From Actinomycetes bacterium (lineage in GTDB: Bacteria; Actinomycetota; Acidimicrobiia; Acidimicrobiales; RAAP-2), in contig JAJYWG010000534.1 of NCBI GenBank assembly GCA_021791615.1, forward strand, positions 1-30,387: a stretch of DNA of 30,387 nucleotides. The letters are read 5' to 3'. Numbering within the stretch: the stretch's first letter is position 1; every line of letters starts with the position of its first letter. Of the stretch, positions 16,587 to 22,868 are shown in pieces. The translations under genes and the position numbers were made by a program. The notes under the pieces are model-generated. The model was not told the DNA's origin. It ran no database searches and saw only the letters and a list, made by a program, of their open reading frames with translations.

Positions 16587-17105
16587 TCAGCCGGGCGTTG
16601 GTCTGGCGAGTGTCGGGTGACGGCGGCGCACGTCAGCGCAGTCCTCGCACACCGACTCGGGGACGAGGCCGGCTCGCATGAGCAAGGCGAAGATCTTGCA
16701 GCCGAGGCAGTAGCCGGCAGCGGACTCCGCCAATGCCGCCGCGGCCAGCAGGCCAAGGAGCCAGCGGGCCGGGTCCCAGCCGGCGCTCACCCAGGTGAGC
16801 AACGCGGCCGTGGTGACGACCGCGCCGATGCCTTGGGCGAAGCGCTTGGGCGGGCCGGCCACGAGCCGGGGGCGGCCCAGGAGACGCGGAGCCACGACCC
16901 GGGTTGCGAGCTGCCCGAGCGGGCTCAACGTGGGACCGGTGAGCAGCCGAGCGTAGAAGCCCAAGGCCAGGGGGACGAGCATCCACGGGAGATTGAGTGC
17001 CAGTGCCGCCACCGACATCACGACCACTCCAGCCGCCACCGTCCGGGCAGCCTTCTCGTTGACCGGGTTCGGGAAACTGAACAAGGACTCGTGCCATGAC
17101 GCCAT
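16587..17105 (-). CDS. DUF4395 family membrane protein
   Basis: 172 residues with about four hydrophobic segments. DUF4395 features are visible: SPLGQLATRVVAPRLLGRP, LVAGPPKRFAQGIGA and ESAAGYCLGCKIFALLMRAG. The CLGC pair and a second pair, CEDC, near the C terminus could be redox-active or metal-binding. DUF4395 proteins are often encoded beside thioredoxin-like or rhodanese proteins, but none is seen here. The ATG at 17105 lies 6 nt after a TAATAT box. Function is not established. Confidence 0.85.
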   Translation of the reverse strand: MASWHESLFSFPNPVNEKAARTVAAGVVVMSVAALALNLPWMLVPLALGFYARLLTGPTLSPLGQLATRVVAPRLLGRPRLVAGPPKRFAQGIGAVVTTAALLTWVSAGWDPARWLLGLLAAAALAESAAGYCLGCKIFALLMRAGLVPESVCEDCADVRRRHPTLARPTPG

Positions 17106-17111
17106 GGCGAA

Positions 17112-17117
17112 ATATTA
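17112..17117 (-). promoter_or_regulatory. Leaderless -10 box for the DUF4395 gene
   Basis: TAATAT on the minus strand (17117-17112) ends 6 nt before the ATG at 17105. It is the best -10 match in the window. Confidence 0.55.
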
Positions 17118-17185
17118 CCATTTCAGTCGGGATTACGTGCCGGGCTTCCCGCAGGCGGCGGTGAGCGCCAGCGGGCTCCCGGTGG

Positions 17186-18469
17186 TCAGCCCGAACCCGG
17201 GGTCGAGCCCTTGAGGGGTGTGAGGGTTGTGAGAAGCCCCTTCACGAGTGTGGTGGTCCCCGCGACCGCCCCCCCTGCTGTGGCGGCCTGCGACACCGCT
17301 GTGGTGACGCCTTTGGTCAGCGTCTGGGGCAGGGTGGTCGCGGTCTGGGGCAGGGTGGTGACGGTCTGGGGCAGGGTCGAGACCGGACCGGGAACAGCCG
17401 GCGCCGGCAGCAGGGTGGAGCTACCCCCTGGTGTACCCGACTGGCTTGACGGACTCGAGCCCGACGAGGCGGATGAACCCGAACCGCTTGTGGTGGCTGA
17501 GCTCGGGGGAGATGAGAGGGCTCTCGCCGTGCTCGAGGTCGAAGCACCGGTACTGCTCACCGAAGCTGCCCGGCCGGAGCCGGACTCCGTCCGAGACGGC
17601 GCGTTGCCCACACCGGTGGTGACAGGCGCTATGACCACTCCCGGGGCGTGGGAAGGCCCAGGCGAGGTGACCAAGATCGCCCCACTGACCGCTCCGGCAG
17701 TGAGCATTGCCGAAGCGAGCACTGCGGCCGGGCGGCCCATCGCACTGCCAGAGAGCTGCGTTGCCTGCCCGGCCAGCCGAGCGGAGGCTCGTCCCACCAG
17801 CCGGCGAAACGCGAGCACTCCGATCCCCAAGGCGATGCCCAAGCGGGCACCAGTGTCGGCCAGCGCGGCGAACTCACGCTTGAGCGCCTGACGAGCTCGC
17901 CACAGCAGGGTCTCGGCTGCCGGGACGGCGACCCCTTCGTGCTCCGCGATGCGCTGGGTGGACCACCCTGACGCCTCCCTCAATCGCAGCACCCGCTGGT
18001 GGCGATCCGAGAGGTTCTGGAGGGCTTGGGCCACCATGTCGGCGTCGACCTCGGTCATGATCGCCTCGTCGACGTCGTGGCCGTCCACGTCGACATGGGG
18101 CGAGGGGACGTCGTCGGTCGGCGTCAGCCGGGACTGGCGGCGGAGCACGTCGGTGCAGATGTTCCCGGCGATGACCGTGAGCCACGGGTAGAAGCGGCGA
18201 TCACCGCCGAATCCTGGGAGGGCTCGCCAGGCGCGGGCGAACGCCTCTTGCACGGCGTCCTCGGCCTCGTAGGCGTCGTGAAGCCTCCGCAGGCAGAAGT
18301 GGAACAGCCGGCGATGGTAGCGATGGTAGAGCTCCTCGAAGGCCGCACTGTCACCTCGCTGGCACCGCTCGACCAAGATTCGGTCGCGCGCGAGATCCAC
18401 CGCTCCGTCGAGAACGGTGACCGTCGCCGATCGGGACCTGACCTTGTCCTGCACAGGCGCCACGAGCAC
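17186..18469 (-). CDS. ECF sigma factor with membrane segment and Ser/Thr/Pro-rich extracellular-type tail
   Basis: 427 residues from a GTG at 18469 preceded by GGGGAAGG. Residues ~20-190 are an ECF sigma factor. Region 2 has ERCQRGDSAAFEELYHRYHRRLFHFCLRRL and DAEDAVQEAFARAWRALPGF-type residues, and region 4 has LQNLSDRHQRVLRLREASGWSTQRIAEHEGV and ETLLWRARQALKREF. After it, ARLGIALGIGVLAF is moderately hydrophobic, and AVLASAMLTAGAVSGAILV (about 245-265) is a clear membrane span. The last ~155 residues are Ser/Thr/Gly/Pro-rich with three LPQT motifs and end in a Thr/Leu/Gly-rich stretch. A soluble N-terminal sigma domain would be held at the inner face with the tail outside. No separate anti-sigma gene is seen. 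It is divergent from a sortase operon, which it may control. Confidence 0.88.
   Translation of the reverse strand: MLVAPVQDKVRSRSATVTVLDGAVDLARDRILVERCQRGDSAAFEELYHRYHRRLFHFCLRRLHDAYEAEDAVQEAFARAWRALPGFGGDRRFYPWLTVIAGNICTDVLRRQSRLTPTDDVPSPHVDVDGHDVDEAIMTEVDADMVAQALQNLSDRHQRVLRLREASGWSTQRIAEHEGVAVPAAETLLWRARQALKREFAALADTGARLGIALGIGVLAFRRLVGRASARLAGQATQLSGSAMGRPAAVLASAMLTAGAVSGAILVTSPGPSHAPGVVIAPVTTGVGNAPSRTESGSGRAASVSSTGASTSSTARALSSPPSSATTSGSGSSASSGSSPSSQSGTPGGSSTLLPAPAVPGPVSTLPQTVTTLPQTATTLPQTLTKGVTTAVSQAATAGGAVAGTTTLVKGLLTTLTPLKGSTPGSG
17322..17380 (-). repeat. 21-bp tandem repeats coding TLPQT in the sigma factor tail
   Basis: GTCTGGGGCAGGGTGGT (plus strand) occurs at 17322 and 17343, and with its end changed at 17364, so the period is 21 bp. 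The repeats encode STLPQTV-TTLPQTA-TTLPQTL. LPQT matches the first four residues of an LPxTG-type sortase motif. Confidence 0.8.
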
Positions 18470-18510
18470 CTCACCTTCCCCGCCGCTCTCAACGATAGCC
18501 CAACTCGAAA

Positions 18511-18520
18511 AGAAATTTCT
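18511..18520. promoter_or_regulatory. Palindrome AGAAATTTCT in the sigma-sortase divergent region
   Basis: A perfect 10-bp palindrome, AT-rich in a GC-rich genome, 42 bp upstream of the sigma factor GTG. A TATCG-type box for the sigma gene (minus strand, about 18496-18491) lies between. Candidate operator or promoter element. Confidence 0.35.
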
Positions 18521-18556
18521 GACCGGGCCGAAAGGTCTCGGCTTGGGCGCCGTTCT

Positions 18557-18566
18557 TTCACGTGAA
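18557..18566. promoter_or_regulatory. Palindrome TTCACGTGAA in the sigma-sortase divergent region
   Basis: A second perfect 10-bp palindrome, 46 bp after the first (start to start) and 60 bp upstream of the ATG at 18627. Candidate operator. The binding protein is unknown. Confidence 0.35.
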
Positions 18567-18626
18567 CGAGATGGACCACAGGGCGGGACGCCGCGAGCGG
18601 CGGACCGTGGGAGGCGGCGAGGAACC

Positions 18627-20150
18627 ATGAAGCATCGGAGCTCTCGGATCACTGCGCTTGGAGCCGTGCTGTGCCTCGTGGGTGCGGGAGTCGTCGCTGG
18701 CGTCACCCTCGGCCATGACGGGCCGGTCGCGGCTGGAGCATCCGCGGGCACCGCGTTCACACTCCAGGCCGCCGGTACCGGGGTCGAGCTTGCGGCTGGC
18801 GGTACGACCTTGGTCGGGGCGTCGTCCCAAGCGGCCGCTGGCGCCGATGCGGCCCCGGTGGCCAAAGGCAGCGCTGCCGTCACCCCGGCAGAGGAGTCCG
18901 ACCAGACCGCGACGGCGAGCGCGGCCGGTCAGTCCCAGCAACTGCCTCGCACCTGCAGCCAGCTCTCGAACCCCTTCCCGGCTCCCTTTGCCACAGCCTT
19001 GAGCCTTGGGTCGGGCTGTAGCTCGGCTTCGGCATCCAAGAACACAGCAGGGCTGCCGACTGCCACTGCCACCGGGCAGGTGAGCAGCGCCGGAGTCAGC
19101 CCGTCGGCCAGCGACCTGCCGCTGCCGGTGGACCCGGGGAGCACGTTGGCGAGCAGCCTCTCCTCTGTGCTGGGCACGCTCCCGGACCTGCCCACGAGCG
19201 GGACGCCATTGGCCACAGTGCTCCAAGACGTCGCGAAGGCGGCGAGCACGCAGCTCACGTCGCTCGTCACAGCCAACCTCGGTTCGTCCACCTCGACGGT
19301 CATCGCGACCTCGGCGACAGCGACGGCAACCACCCAGGACAGCGGGTCTCAGCTCAGCATCCTCGACGGGCTCGGCAGCGGGGGCGGACCCTTGCTCACG
19401 GTCGCCGTTGGGCCTGCGTCGGCCAGCAGCACCCTCGATCGGGCCACCGGCCAGGTGACCGGCAGCGATTCGCCGGCCACCGTGAGCGTCACGGTGAACC
19501 CGCCGACCGGCAGCGCGCAGACCTACTCCATCGCTCCCGGCCAGTCGCAGACGTTTCTCTCTGGCACGCCGCTCGAGACGACGGTGGCCGCCGGCTCCGG
19601 GTCGGCCACATCGGGATCGGGCAAGGGCTCTGCGTCGGTCGCCGGCGCCACCATCGACGCACTGGCGAGCATCGGCGCGGGGTCGACAGGTACCGATGGC
19701 GGCCTGCGGGTCGTCCTCGGTGCAGCCACGACCAGCGTGACCGGTGCTGTGCCAAGCGTGCCCACGGCGCCCGCCTCGTTGACGACGAGCACGGTCGCGC
19801 CGGTCGCAACGGCGGCCAGCGTCACCGGCGCGACGACAGTGCACACCGGCGAGTACTGGGACGGCGGACTGCCCGTCCTGCTCTTCGGCCTCTCCCTGCT
19901 GGCGGGCATCGGCCTCGTCACTCGCCGGCGGGCCTCGCAGCTCCTCCGTTCGATGATCTCATTCGCCCGTCCCGCAGTCCCCTCAGCGGGCGGTCGACCG
20001 CCGGGCCGGACCACCGGGACCTCCTCCGTTTCCCCTCTGGTCTCTGGTCCGGCCCGGCGGCTCCCCAATCGGCGTTCCCTCCTGGCCCCCGGGGGCCACG
20101 GCGTTGCAGGCGCGCAGCCAGCACGGCCCGAAGTGGAAGGGGAGGGATGA
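18627..20150 (+). CDS. Secreted, membrane-anchored Ser/Thr/Gly-rich surface protein
   Basis: 507 residues from an ATG with ribosome site GAGGCGGCGAGGA. An N-terminal signal sequence or anchor (KHRSSR, then ALGAVLCLVGAGVVAGVTLG, about 9-29) is followed by ~400 low-complexity residues rich in Ala, Ser, Thr, Gly and Val, with a Cys pair (RTCSQL, GSGCSS). Near the end, TTVHTGEYWDGG precedes a hydrophobic span (LPVLLFGLSLLAGIGLV) and RRRASQLLRS, the order of a sortase sorting signal (motif, span, positive charge). However, a ~65-residue Arg/Pro/Ser-rich tail follows, longer than usual. The sortase gene begins 3 bp after the stop, so this is its likely partner or substrate. No known domain recognised. 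Confidence 0.85.
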   Translation: MKHRSSRITALGAVLCLVGAGVVAGVTLGHDGPVAAGASAGTAFTLQAAGTGVELAAGGTTLVGASSQAAAGADAAPVAKGSAAVTPAEESDQTATASAAGQSQQLPRTCSQLSNPFPAPFATALSLGSGCSSASASKNTAGLPTATATGQVSSAGVSPSASDLPLPVDPGSTLASSLSSVLGTLPDLPTSGTPLATVLQDVAKAASTQLTSLVTANLGSSTSTVIATSATATATTQDSGSQLSILDGLGSGGGPLLTVAVGPASASSTLDRATGQVTGSDSPATVSVTVNPPTGSAQTYSIAPGQSQTFLSGTPLETTVAAGSGSATSGSGKGSASVAGATIDALASIGAGSTGTDGGLRVVLGAATTSVTGAVPSVPTAPASLTTSTVAPVATAASVTGATTVHTGEYWDGGLPVLLFGLSLLAGIGLVTRRRASQLLRSMISFARPAVPSAGGRPPGRTTGTSSVSPLVSGPARRLPNRRSLLAPGGHGVAGAQPARPEVEGEG

Positions 20151-20153
20151 GCG

Positions 20154-21326
20154 GTGAGGCCGGCATCTCCGGTCGCCGGCCCGCTCGACGCCGGTGCCGG
20201 TACCTCACTGCGACGTCGCGGGCGAACGCTTACCAGGATGGCGCTCACCGGCACCGGGGTCGTGCTGATCTGGGGAGCTCTGGCCCTGGGCGGCTACGCG
20301 TTCGGCTGGCAGTCGCACAAGTCGAGCGCCCAAGCAGCGCTTCTGGCCGGGGAGCACCGGGCGGTGGAGCACGTTCGGCACACCGACCCGAATCGGCCGT
20401 GCGTTGTCGACGCGCCCGGGGCCGGACAGCTTGCCGGCGAGCTCAGTATCCCGGCGCTCCACCTCGAGGCCCCGGTGGAGGAGGGCACGGGCGATGCAGT
20501 GCTGAGCGTGGCCGTCGGCCACGACCCGTCGTCGGTGTGGCCCGGGCAGACCGGCACCGCTGTCCTCCTGGCTCACGACGTGAGCTACTTCGTGCACCTC
20601 AACGAGCTCAAGCCCGGGGACCTCGTCGTCTACCAGAACGCGTGCGAGACGCTGCACTTCACCGTCTCGGGGCACCAGGTGGTCGCCCAAGGAACTCCGG
20701 TGCCCAACTCGACGTCGCCCAGCTTGGTGCTCGACACCTGCTACCCACCCGACGCATTGTTCTTCACCACTCAGCGGTACCTCGTCCAGGCGACCGAGAC
20801 AGTCAGGGCGGCGCCGGGCCGCACGCCGGGCAGCAAGGGTCTTCCGGCCACCTTGCCCACGGCACCCTCCTCGCGCGCCTACCGCGTACCGGCACCCGCC
20901 GCATTGGTGGTCAAGGGACTCACGCTCCAGCAGAACGAGACGCCGATGGGCACGATGACCCTTGCCGGTACCCCCACACCTTCGTGGGAGCAGTCACCCG
21001 GTCCTCTCAATTTGGAGGCCGCCGCGTTGGAGGCGTACTTCGGAGGGCTGGACGCAGCCGGAGCCAGTCAGCTCCCTTGGTGGGACGCGATCGCAGTGCC
21101 GGGGCTGGCGCCGCCGGCGCAGCTGCTGGGCGCGCGGATCTCAGAGAGCGACGCACCACTCGACGTGACCATCGACTCGAGCCACCGGGTGGCGACGCGG
21201 GTGGTGCTCACCACCGTCGTCACGCTGACGGGCGGCACGGCGCCCGGTACCTACCAGGAGGCCGTGACGATGCAGATCACCGGCTCGACAGTCCTCCTCG
21301 AGGGATGGAACCTCACGCCGACATGA
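20154..21326 (+). CDS. Sortase (class D/E-like) with long C-terminal extension
   Basis: Membrane-anchored transpeptidase that would join surface proteins to the cell wall or to each other. 390 residues. An N-terminal anchor spans about 30-50, and the sortase beta-barrel about 95-215. Catalytic residues are visible: His141 in LLAHDVSYF, Cys196 in LVLDTCYP and Arg208 in TTQRYLV. LSIPALHLEAPVEEGT and LKPGDLVVY are also typical. Residues ~230-390 form an extra region of unknown role (WEQSPGPLNLEAAALEAYF, then strand-rich sequence). The GTG at 20154 follows GGGGAGGG and lies 3 bp after the previous stop; ATG 20238 is a less likely start. The class cannot be fixed by eye. Confidence 0.9.
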   Translation: MRPASPVAGPLDAGAGTSLRRRGRTLTRMALTGTGVVLIWGALALGGYAFGWQSHKSSAQAALLAGEHRAVEHVRHTDPNRPCVVDAPGAGQLAGELSIPALHLEAPVEEGTGDAVLSVAVGHDPSSVWPGQTGTAVLLAHDVSYFVHLNELKPGDLVVYQNACETLHFTVSGHQVVAQGTPVPNSTSPSLVLDTCYPPDALFFTTQRYLVQATETVRAAPGRTPGSKGLPATLPTAPSSRAYRVPAPAALVVKGLTLQQNETPMGTMTLAGTPTPSWEQSPGPLNLEAAALEAYFGGLDAAGASQLPWWDAIAVPGLAPPAQLLGARISESDAPLDVTIDSSHRVATRVVLTTVVTLTGGTAPGTYQEAVTMQITGSTVLLEGWNLTPT

Positions 21327-21396
21327 CCTCAACGATGCAGTACCAAGCAGTAGGCGCAGTACCAACCACCACGACAACGAGAAAGGAACATCGAAA

Positions 21397-22320
21397 ATGA
21401 GCTTCGAGGAGTTCTACGCGAGAAAGAGCGCGGGGCATCCTTCGGATGCGCCGGCTTCGAACGGTTCGCCGAGTCGGAGAGCGTCGTTGCGGCGGCTCAC
21501 CCACGGCAAGATCGGCCGGATCGGCGGAGCGAGTGTGATCGTCCTGGGCGGGGCCGCGTTCGCCACCGCGGGCGCACTGCTGGGTGGGCTGGCGACCGGT
21601 ACCGCGGTGGCTCCCGCCGGCGCCCAGAGCGTGCTCACGAGCGACGTGCCGTCGCTGCCGGTGAGCACGCCGACACTTCCGGCAGGCAGCTTGCCCGGGC
21701 TCCCGACCGGTCTTCCGACACTGCCTGCGGCTTCCGGCGGAGGTTTCCAGCTCGTCGCATCGGTGAGCGGTACGGGCGCCAGCGTCCATGGGAGCGGTGC
21801 CGGCGGAGGGGTATCGGTCACGGGCTCGGGCTCGGGCTCGGTGACGCCTCCGAGCGGTGGTCTCCCGTCGCTCCCCACAGCGCCATCAGCACCGAGCGGT
21901 GGTCTCCCGTCGCTCCCCACAGCGCCATCAGCACCGAGCGGTGGTCTCCCGTCGCTCCCCACAGCGCCCTCAGCACCGAGCGGTGGCCTGCCGTCACTGC
22001 CCACAGCACCGTCGCTCCCGAGCGGTGGCCTGCCGTCGCTCGGCACACTGCCCTCAGCACCGAGCGGTGGCCTGCCGTCGCTCGGCACACTGCCCTCAGC
22101 ACCGAGCGGTGGCCTGCCGTCACTGCCCACAGCGCCATCAGCACCGAGCGGTGGGTCGGGGTCCGGAAGCGGAAGCGGCCAGACCTGCATGAGCACTCCC
22201 GGCCTGCCGGGGAGCTCCTCGGTCCCCGTCACGGTTTCGGGCTCGGTGAGCGTGTCGTCGAGTGCCGGCGGTGGCAGCGTCAGCGGGAGCAACAGCGGAG
22301 TCACCGTCTGCGGGAGCTGA
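21397..22320 (+). CDS. Secreted repeat protein (seven 14-residue PSGGLPSLPTAPSA repeats)
   Basis: 307 residues with ribosome site GAAAGGA 9 nt before the ATG. A charged N-terminal region of ~40 residues precedes a hydrophobic signal (ASVIVLGGAAFATAGALLGGLATG) with a plausible cleavage site after PAGAQ (about residue 76). The mature part begins with Pro/Leu/Ser sequence (SLPVSTPTLPAGSLPGLPTG). Then come seven tandem 14-residue repeats, a Gly/Ser linker, and a C-terminal segment with two Cys (QTCMS and TVCGS) that could form a disulfide. No C-terminal anchor or LPxTG-type signal is seen. It lies 70 bp after the sortase gene and is probably part of the same surface module. An extended, structural or adhesive role is inference. 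Confidence 0.85.
   Translation: MSFEEFYARKSAGHPSDAPASNGSPSRRASLRRLTHGKIGRIGGASVIVLGGAAFATAGALLGGLATGTAVAPAGAQSVLTSDVPSLPVSTPTLPAGSLPGLPTGLPTLPAASGGGFQLVASVSGTGASVHGSGAGGGVSVTGSGSGSVTPPSGGLPSLPTAPSAPSGGLPSLPTAPSAPSGGLPSLPTAPSAPSGGLPSLPTAPSLPSGGLPSLGTLPSAPSGGLPSLGTLPSAPSGGLPSLPTAPSAPSGGSGSGSGSGQTCMSTPGLPGSSSVPVTVSGSVSVSSSAGGGSVSGSNSGVTVCGS
21850..22143 (+). repeat. Seven 42-bp tandem repeats in a surface protein gene
   Basis: Seven full units of 42 bp, each starting CCGAGCGGTGG, encode PSGGLPSLPTAPSA. Units 4-6 vary: PSL at the end of unit 4, GTL in units 5 and 6. A partial eighth unit starts at 22144. Synonymous changes separate early from late units, so the array is not entirely recent. Confidence 0.95.
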
Positions 22321-22367
22321 CAAGCCCCAACTGTGCACGGCGTCGCTGACGCCGTTCGATGTCGAGC

Positions 22368-22401
22368 CGACCGGGCATCCTGGTACAGGGGTGCCCGGTC
22401 G
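22368..22401 (+). terminator. Strong hairpin after the surface operon
   Basis: CGACCGGGCA (22368-22377) pairs perfectly with TGCCCGGTCG (22392-22401). The loop contains a further small stem, CCTG-GTA-CAGG. It lies about 48 bp after the repeat-protein stop. No T-run follows. Confidence 0.7.
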
Positions 22402-22502
22402 CTCGCGTCTGGTGGCGCGCCTATGGTCGGTGACGGACTCGGAAGAGCGCTGGTCGCCGCCACGGAGCCCAGCGGGGCCGCCGGGAACGAGAGGGACTGC
22501 TA

Positions 22503-22868
22503 ATGGTGCGATTGACCTGCCTACTGCGGAGGAAGCCGGGCCTCAGCCCGGCCGAGTTCCATGCCCATTGGAGAGATGTGCACGGACCGCTCATTGCTTC
22601 GAGCCGCAGCGGGAGCCACGTGGTCCGTTACGAGCAGCATCCGCGTCCGCTGAGCGACTACTCGGGGGACGACGACCTGGGCTACGACGGGGTGACGGTC
22701 CAGTGGTTCGAGTCCATGGCCGAGTACAGAGCCCACATGGCCGAAGAGGACTTCGTCTCTGTCTGGAAAGACATCGAGACCTTTTTGGACACCGACCGCC
22801 TCGAGTTTGTGGTGACCGAGCACCCTCGTGTCGTGATCGGCGATGGCGACTCGCCGCCCTACGGCTGA
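22503..22868 (+). CDS. EthD-domain protein (dimeric alpha-beta barrel)
   Basis: 121 residues, a single EthD-type domain. It opens VRLTCLLRRKPGLSPAEFHAHWRDVHGPL, with the H-W-x-x-x-H-G-P signature, and ends with a segment around FLDTDRLEFVVTEHP. EthD proteins are small ferredoxin-like-fold dimers found with P450 or ether-degradation genes, and in other settings with unknown substrates. No oxidase partner is seen nearby. GAGAGGGA precedes the ATG. The last 10 bp overlap the end of the convergent CHAD gene. Confidence 0.88.
   Translation: MVRLTCLLRRKPGLSPAEFHAHWRDVHGPLIASSRSGSHVVRYEQHPRPLSDYSGDDDLGYDGVTVQWFESMAEYRAHMAEEDFVSVWKDIETFLDTDRLEFVVTEHPRVVIGDGDSPPYG

Noticed and set aside
20147..21400. 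417-codon frame overlapping the sortase gene from an ATG at 20147
   Set aside because: Arg/Gly/Ala-rich shadow composition, no motifs, and the other frame encodes an evident sortase with catalytic His, Cys and Arg.
21850..22143. Possible CRISPR-like array
   Set aside because: Units are contiguous without unique spacers, in frame and coding.
21414..22463. 349-codon minus-strand frame opposite the repeat protein gene
   Set aside because: Its repetitive sequence is the antisense of the 42-bp repeats, and the plus-strand gene has a good ribosome site and signal peptide.
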